Assembly: GCF_003966655.1 (NCBI RefSeq)
Contig: NZ_AP018795.1
Span: 2,187,501-2,251,500, forward strand
Reading direction: 5' to 3'
Length of the DNA: 64,000 bases
From: Acidithiobacillus ferridurans
GTDB taxonomy: Bacteria > Pseudomonadota > Gammaproteobacteria > Acidithiobacillales > Acidithiobacillaceae
The translations under genes were made by a program, and so were the position numbers. Within the stretch, counting starts at the first letter, position 1. Every line of letters starts with the position of its first letter. Positions 30,208 through 39,240 of the stretch are shown here, piece by piece. Below the pieces are notes generated by a model that saw only the letters and a program-made list of their open reading frames with translations, was not told where the DNA came from and searched no databases.

Positions 30208-31579
30208 ACTGGAGCGGCGTCTCCAGGCACGTCTGCAGGGGGATCTGCGCCCACCGTGGGGACGCACCCTCTATGTGGCTTACAGTGGCGGCGGGGACTC
30301 CACGGCGCTGCTCGTGGCACTGCTTTCTTTAGGGTACGAGATCCAGGCCTTGCATGTGGATCACGGCTGGCACCCGGACAGCGCTCAATGGGCCCGGTTC
30401 TGTCAGCAGCGGGCCAAGGCTCTGGGGGTTCCTTTCACCCTGCTGCATCTGGCTGCAGATACACCGGGCGAGGGGCCGGAGGATCAGGCCCGGCGTGCCC
30501 GCTATGCCCTCATGGCGGCGCAGCTGCGGCAGGGGGACTGGCTGTTCACGGCGCAGCACCTCGAAGATCAGGCGGAAACCGTGCTTTTGCAACTGTTGCG
30601 CGGTACCGGCGTGGCGGGGCTGGCGGCCATGCCCCGGCAGCGCCCGCTGGGAGCCGGGCTTCTGGTTCGGCCCCTGCTGGACGTACCCCGGCAGGTGTTG
30701 CGGGATTATCTGGAACAGCGGCACTTACTCTTTCTGAATGATCCGGCCAATGCCGATATGCGCTACGACAGGGTGCGGATACGTCGCATCCTGCTCCCGC
30801 AACTGCAGGAACTGGGTTGGCCCCACGCGGCGATCAGTATCGCCCGCGCTGCGGACAATCTCGCCGACATGGGGGAAATTGCGGCGGACTGGTTTGACCT
30901 GCGTTGGCAACAGTATCGGGTAGACCATCCGGATCTCTCTGCCGAGGTGCTCCCTCTGGGGTATCTCCATACGCTTTCTGTTGCGGCACAGCGGGTTTTT
31001 TTGCGCGGCTGGCTTCAGCATCTGCGGATACCCGTGCCGGGCCGGGAGCGTCTGGAGGTGCTGCGGAACGCGGTGACGCAGGGACGCGGGGGCACGAGGA
31101 TTCAGTGGGAAGGGGGACAGGCTTGGCTGCAGGGTGGAATACTGCGCGCCTGGCCACAACCGCGCGCTACGGCGGAAAGGGAATGGCAAGCAGGCCCCTG
31201 GTGTGCCGCTCCGGGAAAACCGCTGCCGATCCCCGGCTGGGAGTGTGCCATCCGGGCCACGCCACCGGCCGACCTGCATCACCCATTGGCTGAGCGTTTT
31301 ACAGGGACGACGCTGTACTGGCGCCGTCGCCGCCAGGGGGAACTCACCCTGAACGGACAGGGGCAGCATCGGTCGCTGAAGAAACTGCTGCTGGAGGCGG
31401 GGGTCCCACCGGATCTGCGTGCGGATGTACCCCTGCTCTGGGACGAAACGGGGCATTTGCTAGTTATTCTGGGCTACTATACCGCACCCTGGGCGAGTGC
31501 CCCCCGCGGAGAGCCGGCACTCTGCCTCTGGAATACCGGCAGTCAGTCTACCGCCGGCAGTGGCGTCGGCTCGATATAG
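30185..31579 (+). CDS. tilS: tRNA(Ile)-lysidine synthetase
   Basis: 464-residue TilS. The PP-loop is [32 protein letters not shown] and [18 protein letters not shown] are the family motifs. A TilS C-terminal domain follows (about residues 365-450, with [20 protein letters not shown]). It converts the wobble C of a minor tRNA-Ile to lysidine so that AUA is read correctly. The start overlaps accA by 23 bases, and the 3' end overlaps the convergent dihydroorotase gene by 37. Confidence 0.95.
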   Translation: MESSALPELERRLQARLQGDLRPPWGRTLYVAYSGGGDSTALLVALLSLGYEIQALHVDHGWHPDSAQWARFCQQRAKALGVPFTLLHLAADTPGEGPEDQARRARYALMAAQLRQGDWLFTAQHLEDQAETVLLQLLRGTGVAGLAAMPRQRPLGAGLLVRPLLDVPRQVLRDYLEQRHLLFLNDPANADMRYDRVRIRRILLPQLQELGWPHAAISIARAADNLADMGEIAADWFDLRWQQYRVDHPDLSAEVLPLGYLHTLSVAAQRVFLRGWLQHLRIPVPGRERLEVLRNAVTQGRGGTRIQWEGGQAWLQGGILRAWPQPRATAEREWQAGPWCAAPGKPLPIPGWECAIRATPPADLHHPLAERFTGTTLYWRRRRQGELTLNGQGQHRSLKKLLLEAGVPPDLRADVPLLWDETGHLLVILGYYTAPWASAPRGEPALCLWNTGSQSTAGSGVGSI

Positions 31580-32874
31580 CGCAGCGGCTGCCCGTGGGCA
31601 TTGGGGAGAATTTCACCTTTGTCGAAAACCACCCGGCCGCCGACAATGGTGGTAACGGGCCAACCCGTCAGGACCCAGCCATTGAAGGGACTCCAGCCCA
31701 CTCTGGTAAACATCTCCTCATTGCGGACGGGCCTTTCATGGACCATATCGACCAGGGTGAGATCGGCATCCCAGCCGATGGCAATACGCCCCTTGTTTGC
31801 CACGCCATAGAGGCGCGCCGGGTTATAGCACATCCAGCGCTGCAATTCGGCGAGACTGCAATGACCGTCGCGCATGGCGGTGAGCATCAGGGGTAGGCTG
31901 GTTTCCACGCCGGGCATACCGGAGGGTGCGCGGGGATACCCCAAGGCCTTGTCCGTCAGCAGATGCGGGGCGTGATCCGTAGCGATACAATCGATTACAC
32001 CGCTGCGCAGCCCTTCCCAGAGGACCAGACGATCCTGCTCACTGCGGATGGGGGGATTCATCTGCGCCAGGGGACCCATTTTGGCATAGGCATCGGTCGT
32101 CAGGAAAAGATGGTTGGGAATCGCCTCACAACTGATGTAAGGCGTCTTCTCCTGCCGTAAGAATTCGGTCTCCACGCCTGTGGAGAGATGCAGGATGTGT
32201 AGACGGCGCTGATATTTTTTGGACAACCGGACGGCTCGCCGGGTAGCCATCAGTGCCGATTCTTCGTCGCGGATACGGGAATGATCTGCGGGTTCGCAAC
32301 TGCCGCTGAACTGGGCGCGCCGCTCGCGGATGCGAGCCTCGTCTTCCGCATGGACCGCTATCAGTTTGCGGCCATGCGCGAAAATACGGTCCAGGTCCTT
32401 TTCCTGGTCCACCAGCAGGTTGCCGGTACTGGCGCCCATAAAAATCTTGATGCCGCAGGCGGCGTCGGCCGCCAGAAGACTGTCGAGGTTATCCGGGGTG
32501 GCCCCGATAAAAAACCCGTAGTTGACCACGGATTTTTCGGCTCCGCGCGCCAGTTTGTCCGCCAGAGCGGCGGGGCTGGTGGTGGACGGATTGGTGTTGG
32601 GCATTTCCAGAAAACTGGTGACGCCGCCCTTGGCCGCTGCCCGCGAGCCACTGGAAATATCTTCCTTTTGTTCATTGCCGGGTTCGCGGAAATGTACCTG
32701 CGGGTCCATAACGCCAGGCATCAGCATATGGCCTTTGGCGTCAATCACCGTATCGGCAGTGCGGTCTATATCCCGACCGATGGCAACGATACGGCCATCT
32801 TCGGAAAAAAGATCCCCGTGATACAGTTCACCGGAGGGCAGTGCGATGCGCGCGTTACGGATCAGCAGGCGCAT
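31543..32874 (-). CDS. pyrC: Dihydroorotase (class I, PyrC)
   Basis: 443-residue amidohydrolase. The metal motif reads DPQVHFREPG, with Gln where many family members have the first His; this Q variant occurs in a known dihydroorotase subgroup. Also seen are FLEMPNTNPST, GIKIFMGASTGNLLV (candidate carboxylated Lys), HLSTGVETEFL, CEAIPNHLFLT and CIATDHAPH (catalytic Asp). It closes the dihydroorotate ring in pyrimidine synthesis. ATG 32874 was chosen over a 44-residue upstream extension that lies inside dksA. It is four bases after dksA, so both are probably co-transcribed. Confidence 0.88.
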   Translation of the reverse strand: MRLLIRNARIALPSGELYHGDLFSEDGRIVAIGRDIDRTADTVIDAKGHMLMPGVMDPQVHFREPGNEQKEDISSGSRAAAKGGVTSFLEMPNTNPSTTSPAALADKLARGAEKSVVNYGFFIGATPDNLDSLLAADAACGIKIFMGASTGNLLVDQEKDLDRIFAHGRKLIAVHAEDEARIRERRAQFSGSCEPADHSRIRDEESALMATRRAVRLSKKYQRRLHILHLSTGVETEFLRQEKTPYISCEAIPNHLFLTTDAYAKMGPLAQMNPPIRSEQDRLVLWEGLRSGVIDCIATDHAPHLLTDKALGYPRAPSGMPGVETSLPLMLTAMRDGHCSLAELQRWMCYNPARLYGVANKGRIAIGWDADLTLVDMVHERPVRNEEMFTRVGWSPFNGWVLTGWPVTTIVGGRVVFDKGEILPNAHGQPLRYIEPTPLPAVD

Positions 32875-32878
32875 GGCA

Positions 32879-33343
32879 TCAGTCTTGCGCCATCTGCTTC
32901 TCGCGTTTTTCTTCCAGCGTTTTGCAATCGATGCACAGGGTGGCGGTAGGGCGGGCTTCGAGGCGGCGCAGACCAATCTCCACACCACAGCTTTCGCAGT
33001 AGCCATATTCGCCGGCCTTGATGCGGTCGAGAGCCTGGGTGATCTTGCGGATCAGCTTGCGTTCCCTGTCGCGGGCGCGCAACTCCAGACCCATATCGGT
33101 CTCCAGGCTGGCCCGGTCGTTGGGGTCGGAATAGTTGACGTTTTCCATCTGCATGTGCTGCACGGTACGGTCGACTTCCGCCATCAGTTCACCGCGCCAG
33201 TCTTCCAGAATCTTCTGGAAATGGGCGATCTGCGCCGGGCTCATGTATTCTTCGCCGGGAACGGGCTCGTAGGGAGTGAACGCGGTGAACTGCTGGGCGG
33301 CGCCGGGCGCTACTGGCGTTGGCGGGAGCATGCTTTGGTCCAT
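32879..33343 (-). CDS. dksA: RNA polymerase-binding transcription factor DksA
   Basis: 154-residue DksA. A long coiled coil (about residues 35-110) carries the tip motif NYSDPNDRASLETD with the acidic residues that enter the RNA polymerase secondary channel. The zinc finger is CESCG-x17-CIDC near residues 117-141. With ppGpp it tunes rRNA and amino-acid promoters. The first 30 residues are Pro- and Ala-rich. The first gene of a dksA-pyrC unit, it runs divergently from the HAD phosphatase gene. Confidence 0.96.
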   Translation of the reverse strand: MDQSMLPPTPVAPGAAQQFTAFTPYEPVPGEEYMSPAQIAHFQKILEDWRGELMAEVDRTVQHMQMENVNYSDPNDRASLETDMGLELRARDRERKLIRKITQALDRIKAGEYGYCESCGVEIGLRRLEARPTATLCIDCKTLEEKREKQMAQD

Positions 33344-33398
33344 GGAAGCTTCCTGTCTTTGCGATAAATCCGGTTACGTTTAACAGAGAAAAGCCGTT

Positions 33399-33427
33399 TT
33401 GGCAATCCATGACATGCTGGGTACAAT
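33399..33427 (+). promoter_or_regulatory. Sigma-70 promoter for the HAD phosphatase gene
   Basis: TTGGCA (33399-33404) and TACAAT (33422-33427) are separated by exactly 17 bases, close to consensus at both hexamers. It would give a leader of about 75 bases before ATG 33508. Confidence 0.6.
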
Positions 33428-33507
33428 GGTCCGGCCAGACTGCGGGGATTTTGCGGATTGCGGATGGTTTTGGTGGTTTTCCTTATAAACTCAGGGGATA
33501 ACGATTT

Positions 33508-34272
33508 ATGCCTTTGCGCGCGCTGATCTTTGATGTGGATGGTACCCTCGCCGATACCGAGAGGGATGCCCATCGGGTGGCCTTCAACCGGGCTTTTGCA
33601 GAAATGAGCCTTCCTTTTCGCTGGGATGTGCCGACCTACGGACACTATCTGAAGGTTACCGGCGGCAAGGAGCGCCTCAGGGCTTTCCTGAACGATCATC
33701 CCCAGTTGCCGCAACTGAGCGATGCTGATATTGCCTCTATCCACCGTCAAAAGACGGGGCATTACGTGGAGATGATGAATGCCGGGCTATTACCGCTACG
33801 CCCCGGGGTGGAGCGTTTGCTGAACGCGGCGCGGGATCATGGTCTGCTTCTGGCCATCGCCACGACCACCACGCCAGCCAATGTCGAGTCGCTGTTAAAG
33901 AGCACCCTGGGCGCGGAGGCGCCGCAGCGCTTTCATACCATCGGTGCCGGAGATATCGTTCCCCACAAAAAGCCGGCACCGGACATTTATACCCATGTGC
34001 TGGGTCAATTGGGTTTGTCTGCCGCAGACTGCCTCGCGATCGAAGATTCGGCGAACGGGCTGCAATCAGCCTGCGGCGCGGGGCTCGCCACCGTTATTAC
34101 CCAGACAGAATATACCCAAGGACAGGACTTCAGCGCAGCGCTGAGGGTGCTGGATCATCTGGGAGAAAAGGCATCCCCTGCGCAGGTCTTGCAGGGTCGT
34201 TCCGCCGGGGAACGGGTGATCGTGGATATTCCCACCCTGCGAGAGTGGTGGGCAGAGAGCCGTGAACATTGA
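33508..34272 (+). CDS. HAD-superfamily phosphatase, CbbY-like
   Basis: 254-residue HAD subfamily IA hydrolase. Motif I is FDVDGTLADTERDAH (nucleophile Asp and acid/base Asp), motif II is ATTTTPANV, and the Lys plus acidic motifs are PHKKPAPDIYTHVL and AIEDSANGLQSA. The cap domain lies between motif I and motif II. The D-G-T-L-A-D-T-E-R/D start is typical of CbbY, a phosphatase of the RuBisCO by-product xylulose 1,5-bisphosphate; that role fits an autotroph but is not proven here, and no cbb genes are adjacent. AGGGG precedes the ATG. Confidence 0.82.
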   Translation: MPLRALIFDVDGTLADTERDAHRVAFNRAFAEMSLPFRWDVPTYGHYLKVTGGKERLRAFLNDHPQLPQLSDADIASIHRQKTGHYVEMMNAGLLPLRPGVERLLNAARDHGLLLAIATTTTPANVESLLKSTLGAEAPQRFHTIGAGDIVPHKKPAPDIYTHVLGQLGLSAADCLAIEDSANGLQSACGAGLATVITQTEYTQGQDFSAALRVLDHLGEKASPAQVLQGRSAGERVIVDIPTLREWWAESREH

Positions 34273-34333
34273 GTATGTGGGAACAATGACGGGCCTCCGA
34301 CCGGACTTTTGGGTACCGTCAGGGAAGGCGCAC

Positions 34334-34363
34334 CGGGTATCTGTCGGGTACCCGTCAGTTTTT
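34334..34363 (+). terminator. Intrinsic terminator after the HAD gene
   Basis: CGGGTA (34334-34339) pairs with TACCCG (34349-34354) across a nine-base loop, followed by TCAGTTTTT (34355-34363). It lies 61 bases after the HAD stop codon; its T-run overlaps the end of the convergent Fur-family gene. Confidence 0.55.
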
Positions 34364-34831
34364 GGGGGGCGGTGCCTTGCCGCAGTGGGCGCAGACCCCG
34401 TTGACCACCAGTTCCATTTCAATCATGGAATAGTCGGCTGGCAAGCGGGGCGCCGGGACACTGCTCTCAGGCAGGCAGAACACCCGACCGCAGGAGACAC
34501 AATGAAAATGCGGGTGTTGGGTGGCCATCTCTTCACGGCGGGCGCTGAAACGCCATACCCGGTCGTCTGCCGTGATCCGGTGGGCCAGCCCGATCTGTAC
34601 CAGCCATTCCAGATTACGGTAGAGACTGACGCGATCCACCCCCCCTGTTTCCGAGGCTTCCAGGCGCTGCTGGAGCTCGGGGTGACTGAGGGGTTGCTCG
34701 GCTTCCAGAAGCGTCTTGAACACCACCACCCGTAAACGCGTGACACGTTGTCCGGCAGCGCGGAGACGCTGCGCCGCGTCAGTATCGGAAACTGTTGCAG
34801 CGAGGGGGTAAGGGACTGATGAATGCGCCAT
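34355..34831 (-). CDS. Fur-family metalloregulator (Fur/Zur type)
   Basis: 158-residue Fur-family repressor. A winged helix with recognition region GGVDRVSLYRNLEWLVQIGL is followed by the dimerisation domain with HPHFHCVSCG and VNGVCAHCGK, the two CxxC pairs of the structural zinc site. The metal-sensing H-x-H-F-x-C motif is present. The CxxCG at the very C-terminus resembles Zur as much as Fur, so the sensed metal (iron, zinc or peroxide) is open. It is divergent from the peroxiredoxin gene, which could be a target. Confidence 0.88.
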   Translation of the reverse strand: MAHSSVPYPLAATVSDTDAAQRLRAAGQRVTRLRVVVFKTLLEAEQPLSHPELQQRLEASETGGVDRVSLYRNLEWLVQIGLAHRITADDRVWRFSARREEMATQHPHFHCVSCGRVFCLPESSVPAPRLPADYSMIEMELVVNGVCAHCGKAPPPKN

Positions 34832-34890
34832 GGAGTCATGCTAGAGCAGAAGATGGGAAGCGCGCAAGCAAGGGTTCTACCGGGCTTCTC

Positions 34891-34920
34891 TGGACAGCGC
34901 CCCACCCGCCGCGCTAGATT
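34891..34920 (+). promoter_or_regulatory. Candidate sigma-70 promoter for the peroxiredoxin gene
   Basis: TGGACA (34891-34896) and TAGATT (34915-34920) lie 18 bases apart in the 117-base gap between the divergent fur-family and peroxiredoxin genes, about 29 bases before the ATG. Confidence 0.4.
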
Positions 34921-34948
34921 TTCAGTCAGGCCCACTCAGGAGTTCCCC

Positions 34949-35428
34949 ATGTCTTCAGAAACCATTACCGTCGGTCAACCTGCACCCCGGTTTCATGCCG
35001 CCGCCTATGGTAAGGCGGCTTCCATCAGCCTCGATGACCTGCGCGGAAAGGTTGTGGTGCTCTATTTTTACCCCAAGGATGACACACCGGGTTGTACGAC
35101 AGAGGGCCAGGAGTTCACGGCGCTCTACCCGGAATTCCAGGACGCTGGCGCGGAAATTCTGGGGGTTTCCCGAGATACCCTCGCCAGCCATGAAAAGTTT
35201 TCCTGCAAGTTCAATTTCCCGTTCCCGCTCTTGGCAGATACCGACGAAGCACTTTGCAACGCCTTTGATGTGCTCAAAAAAAAGAACAATTACGGCAAAG
35301 TCAGTATCGGTGTCGAACGCAGCACTTTCGTGATCGACCGGGAGGGCAAGATTGCCTACATCGGGCGCAAGGTAAAGGCCGCCGGACATGCGGCCGCCAT
35401 TCTGCAAATCGTCAAGCAGCTACCATGA
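34949..35428 (+). CDS. bcp: Thiol peroxidase, Bcp/PrxQ family
   Basis: 159-residue peroxiredoxin. The active site is YPKDDTPGCTTEGQEF, with the peroxidatic Cys in P-G-C-T. The resolving Cys found five residues later in Bcp is missing (Gln here); the Cys in KFSCKFNFPFPLL is placed like the helix-3 resolving Cys of the other PrxQ subtype. It reduces peroxides with thioredoxin, useful in an iron-rich acidic habitat. ATG 34949 follows AGGAG; the frame is open upstream without conservation. The end overlaps the PIN-PhoH gene (ATGA). Confidence 0.92.
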   Translation: MSSETITVGQPAPRFHAAAYGKAASISLDDLRGKVVVLYFYPKDDTPGCTTEGQEFTALYPEFQDAGAEILGVSRDTLASHEKFSCKFNFPFPLLADTDEALCNAFDVLKKKNNYGKVSIGVERSTFVIDREGKIAYIGRKVKAAGHAAAILQIVKQLP

Positions 35429-36834
35429 GTCCCCGGGAAGTGGCAGCCTCACAGGAGGTAAAGGCACGCCTTTATATTCTGGACACCAACGTGCTGATGC
35501 ACGACCCCTCAGCACTGTTCCGTTTCCAGGAACATGACATCCTGCTGCCGATGGTCGTGCTGGAGGAATTGGATCAGCACAAAAAGGGCCTGAGTGAACA
35601 GGCGCGCAACGTGCGCCAGGTCAGCCGTTATCTGGATGAGATGCTGACAGATACCGCTGATCTGGATCGAGGTTTGGTGCTGCCTTATGCTCAGGGACGA
35701 CTTTATTTCCAGACGGCTGCGCATCAGCAGGCGCTGCCGGAAGACCTGGCCAGCGGCAAGGCGGATAATGAAATCCTCGCGGTGACTCTGGCCTTACAGA
35801 ATCGCCATCCCGAAAAGGATGTGATTCTGGTCAGCAAAGACATCAATTTACGCATCAAGGGGCGCACCCTTGGCATCCGGGTGGAGGATTATCAGAACGA
35901 TCGCGCCCTGGACGACGTGGATCTGCTCTACACCGGCGCAGAGACCCTGAGCGCGGATTTCTGGGACTTGCACAGCCGCGATCTGGATGCCTGGCAGGAA
36001 AGCGGGCGCAGCTACTACAAGATCAGCGGGCCGGCCATTCAGCGCTGGCATTCCAACCAGTTTATCGCCATCAATATGGAGGAGGAGGCCACCGAGGACT
36101 TCGCGGCGATCGTCCGGGAAGTACATCCGGAACACGCCATCATCGAACGCATTACCGACTATCGGAGCGACCGGCACGCCGTATGGGGCATCCTGGCGCG
36201 TAATCCGGAGCAGAATTTTGCCTTGAATCTGCTCATGGATCCGGACATCGATTTTGTCACCCTGCTGGGTCATGCGGGCACGGGCAAGACGCTGCTGACG
36301 CTGGCGGCGGCGCTGCATCAGATTTTCGAACAGAAGCGCTACTCGGAGGTCATCATCACCCGTGCGACGGTGCCTGTGGGTGACGAGATCGGTTTTCTGC
36401 CTGGTACGGAAGAAGAGAAAATGCTGCCGTGGATGGGGGCGCTGGAGGACAACCTGGAAATTCTGGCGCGTGGCAGCGATGAGGGCGGCAGTTGGGGGCG
36501 CAGCGCGACGCAGGACCTGATCAACAAGCGGATTCGCATCAAATCCATGAGTTTTATGCGTGGGCGTACCTTTCTGGAGAAATTCGTCATCATTGACGAG
36601 GCGCAGAATCTGACTTCCAAGGAAATGAAGACCCTGATCACCCGTGCCGGTCCGGGGACCAAAATCGTCTGCCTGGGTAATATTGCCCAGATCGACACGC
36701 CCTATCTGACCGAAACCACCTCCGGTCTGACCTATGTGGTGGATCGCTTCAAGGACTGGGCCTACAGCGGACATATCACCCTGCGTCGTGGGGAGCGTTC
36801 GCGTCTGGCGGATTTTGCCAATGATGCCTTGTGA
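35425..36834 (+). CDS. PIN domain - PhoH-like ATPase fusion (PhoH2/YlaK type)
   Basis: 469-residue two-domain protein. The N-terminal PIN domain (about residues 15-145) has ILDTNVLMHDP, VVLEELDQHKKG, DNEILAVTLAL and ILVSKDINLRIK, the four acidic positions of PIN ribonucleases. The C-terminal PhoH-like ATPase has Walker A GHAGTGKTLL near residue 284, RATVPVGDEIGFLPGT and Walker B FVIIDEAQNLT. Family members are described as RNA helicase/ribonucleases. It is translationally coupled to bcp, which hints at stress-related expression. Confidence 0.92.
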   Translation: MSPREVAASQEVKARLYILDTNVLMHDPSALFRFQEHDILLPMVVLEELDQHKKGLSEQARNVRQVSRYLDEMLTDTADLDRGLVLPYAQGRLYFQTAAHQQALPEDLASGKADNEILAVTLALQNRHPEKDVILVSKDINLRIKGRTLGIRVEDYQNDRALDDVDLLYTGAETLSADFWDLHSRDLDAWQESGRSYYKISGPAIQRWHSNQFIAINMEEEATEDFAAIVREVHPEHAIIERITDYRSDRHAVWGILARNPEQNFALNLLMDPDIDFVTLLGHAGTGKTLLTLAAALHQIFEQKRYSEVIITRATVPVGDEIGFLPGTEEEKMLPWMGALEDNLEILARGSDEGGSWGRSATQDLINKRIRIKSMSFMRGRTFLEKFVIIDEAQNLTSKEMKTLITRAGPGTKIVCLGNIAQIDTPYLTETTSGLTYVVDRFKDWAYSGHITLRRGERSRLADFANDAL

Positions 36835-36898
36835 TCCCCTTGTCTCCTGACCCGCTGAGCCCGTAGACTGCGCGCAGGGCATCGGGGGGAGTGAGCGC

Positions 36899-38812
36899 AT
36901 GACATGGTCGGTCGCGGATAGTCGCCATCTGTATAACCTGCCGCATTGGGGTGAAGGGTATTTCGACGTGGGGGCGGACGGGCAGATCATCGTCCGTCCC
37001 GACGCCAACCCGCAGGGTGCGGCCATCGGGCTGGCCGATGTTGCGGCGGTACTGGGTGAGCATTCCCTCGGTTTGCCCTGCCTCCTGCGTTTCCCGCAGA
37101 TTCTTGGGGATCGGGTTGCGCGTTTGCACGGCGCCTTTGGTGATGCCATCCGCGCCCTCGATTACAAGGGCAGCTACACCCCCGTTTATCCGATCAAGGT
37201 CAATCAGCAGCGGCGCGTCGTGGAGGAGATTTTGCGGACCGGTGCGGGCAGCGTCGGTCTGGAGGCAGGTAGCAAACCGGAGCTGTTGGCGGTCATCGGG
37301 CTGATGCCGGTAGGCGGTACCATCATCTGCAATGGTTACAAAGACAACGAGTATATTCGTCTGGCTCTGACGGGTGAGAAGTTGGGCATGCAGGTCTACC
37401 TGGTGGTGGAAAAACCATCGGAATTGCCCCTGATCCTGAATGAGGCCCGCAAGCTTGGCGTCAAACCCCGGATCGGGGTGCGCGCGCGGCTGGCATCCGC
37501 CGGTTCCGGAAAGTGGCAGAATACCGGTGGCGAAAAGTCCAAATTTGGCCTGTCTACGGCGGACATCCTGGAACTCGTCCACCGCCTGCGGGCAGAAAAT
37601 GCGCTGGATAGCCTGCAATTACTGCACTTCCATCTCGGCTCCCAGATTCCCAATATTCAGTTCATCAAGGGCGGTATGCGCGAATGCGCTCGCCTCTATG
37701 CCGAACTGCGGCGCCTGGGCGCGGCCCTGGAGGTGGTGGATGTGGGCGGCGGGCTCGGTGTGGACTATGAAGGGACGCACTCCCGCGCCTACTGCTCCAC
37801 GAACTATCATGTCTCGGACTATGCCCATGCCATCGTCGCCACGCTGGCCGATGTATCACGCCAGGAAGGTCTGCCGGAGCCGCGTATCATCTCTGAATCG
37901 GGACGGGCGCTGACGGCTCATCACGCCGTCTTGCTGGCGAATGTCAGCGATGTGGAGATGGCGGCGGGAGAGCATCCGCCGTCAACCCCTTCCGCCGACT
38001 TGATGGAGGGCGAATGGGGCCGTCTGCTCACCCGGCTGGATCATGGTAACGCCGCTGCCGCGCTGGAAGTCTATCAGGAGGCCCTCTATCTGCTGGCGGA
38101 GATTCACCAGCAATTCAACCTCGGTATCATTCACATTGAAGGGCGGGCCGAAGCCGAAGGCGTTTACGCCCAACTGCTCTGGCGGGTGCGCGGCTTTCTT
38201 GACCCGCACAATCGCGCGCATCGTGACATCCTTGACGAACTCGACGAAAAGTTGGTGGACAAATATTTCGTTAACTTTTCCCTGTTTCAGTCGCTGCCCG
38301 ATGTTTGGGCCATTGATCAGATTTTCCCGATATTGCCCATACAGCGGCTGAATGAAGAGCCGACCCGGCGGGCTCGTCTCGAAGATATCACTTGTGACTC
38401 CGATGGCAGAATCGATGCGTACGTCACGGCCGAAGGCCTGACGCCGGCGCTGCCGGTACATGCGCTACAGGAGGGGAGGCCTTATCTCCTCGGGATTTTT
38501 CTGGTGGGCGCTTATCAGGAAATCCTCGGGGATATGCATAATCTGTTCGGCGACACGGACTCGGTGAATGTGCTCTGTGATGCCTCGGGCGCCATGCGTC
38601 TGGAGCAGCCGCTGGCGGGGGATACGGTGGAATCCGTCCTGCAATACGTACAATTTTCCGCCATCGACCTGCTGGCCCGTTATCAGAAAAAAGTGGAAGC
38701 CTGCAGCCATCTCGACGATGTGGAGCGTCGTGAGTTTCTACAGCAGTTTGCGGATGGGCTGCATGGTTATACCTATTTAACCGCCCAGAATCAGATCGAA
38801 GACCTGACGTAG
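36899..38812 (+). CDS. speA: Biosynthetic arginine decarboxylase
   Basis: 637-residue PLP enzyme of the SpeA type. PLP Lys100 lies in VYPIKVNQQR, and the N-terminus with YNLPHWGEGYFDV is characteristic. Also seen are GLEAGSKPELLA, CNGYKDNEYIRLAL, the His in HFHLGSQI, the glycine-rich VDVGGGLGVDY and the SESGRALTAHHA motif. It produces agmatine for polyamine synthesis. The start is preceded by a GGGGGGAG purine run. The 3' end overlaps a convergent gene by 36 bases. Confidence 0.96.
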   Translation: MTWSVADSRHLYNLPHWGEGYFDVGADGQIIVRPDANPQGAAIGLADVAAVLGEHSLGLPCLLRFPQILGDRVARLHGAFGDAIRALDYKGSYTPVYPIKVNQQRRVVEEILRTGAGSVGLEAGSKPELLAVIGLMPVGGTIICNGYKDNEYIRLALTGEKLGMQVYLVVEKPSELPLILNEARKLGVKPRIGVRARLASAGSGKWQNTGGEKSKFGLSTADILELVHRLRAENALDSLQLLHFHLGSQIPNIQFIKGGMRECARLYAELRRLGAALEVVDVGGGLGVDYEGTHSRAYCSTNYHVSDYAHAIVATLADVSRQEGLPEPRIISESGRALTAHHAVLLANVSDVEMAAGEHPPSTPSADLMEGEWGRLLTRLDHGNAAAALEVYQEALYLLAEIHQQFNLGIIHIEGRAEAEGVYAQLLWRVRGFLDPHNRAHRDILDELDEKLVDKYFVNFSLFQSLPDVWAIDQIFPILPIQRLNEEPTRRARLEDITCDSDGRIDAYVTAEGLTPALPVHALQEGRPYLLGIFLVGAYQEILGDMHNLFGDTDSVNVLCDASGAMRLEQPLAGDTVESVLQYVQFSAIDLLARYQKKVEACSHLDDVERREFLQQFADGLHGYTYLTAQNQIEDLT

Positions 38813-39205
38813 CAGCGCCAACTCCGTCGTCGGCAGGCGCCGCAGCTCACTGATGGGCTTGAAAACGCCATCGTGGGGAGCGATGGCCTCGTGTGGGGCT
38901 TCAAATGTCGTGAAGCGCGCGAGGTGGATCTGAATTGGACCGGTGTCGGTAGACAGCCAAGCCTCGAAACCGTCGTCCAGATCTATCTGGCTGGGATTTA
39001 TGTTCAATTTCTCCAATACCGCATGCAGTACGTCAGTGGGCGTATCGCCGATCTCCGTGGGTGTCGCAACCATACTGGTGTTCTCCGGCAGTGGCGCTGG
39101 CAGCATCACACTGTCGTTGATGCGAACAAAACGCAGGGCAGCACTGTAGCTGTCGAAGTGACAGAAGATCAGGCGATTGCGTTCGAGGAGATCGGATGTG
39201 GGCAT
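38777..39205 (-). CDS. Hypothetical protein, last gene of the fix-downstream operon
   Basis: 142-residue protein that I do not recognise. It is acidic and soluble, with no signal peptide or membrane segment. The C-terminal half (GPIQIHLARFTTFEAPHEAI followed by an ISELRRLPTTELALLRQVFD helix) looks like a compact folded domain. It has a clear AGGAA ribosome-binding site and coding-like composition, and it lies in the same orientation 35 bases after the FAH-family gene. Its 3' end overlaps speA by 36 bases. Confidence 0.7.
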   Translation of the reverse strand: MPTSDLLERNRLIFCHFDSYSAALRFVRINDSVMLPAPLPENTSMVATPTEIGDTPTDVLHAVLEKLNINPSQIDLDDGFEAWLSTDTGPIQIHLARFTTFEAPHEAIAPHDGVFKPISELRRLPTTELALLRQVFDLILGG

Positions 39206-39240
39206 TGGGTTATTCCTGTTTCGGTTGGGGGGTGATCGGC

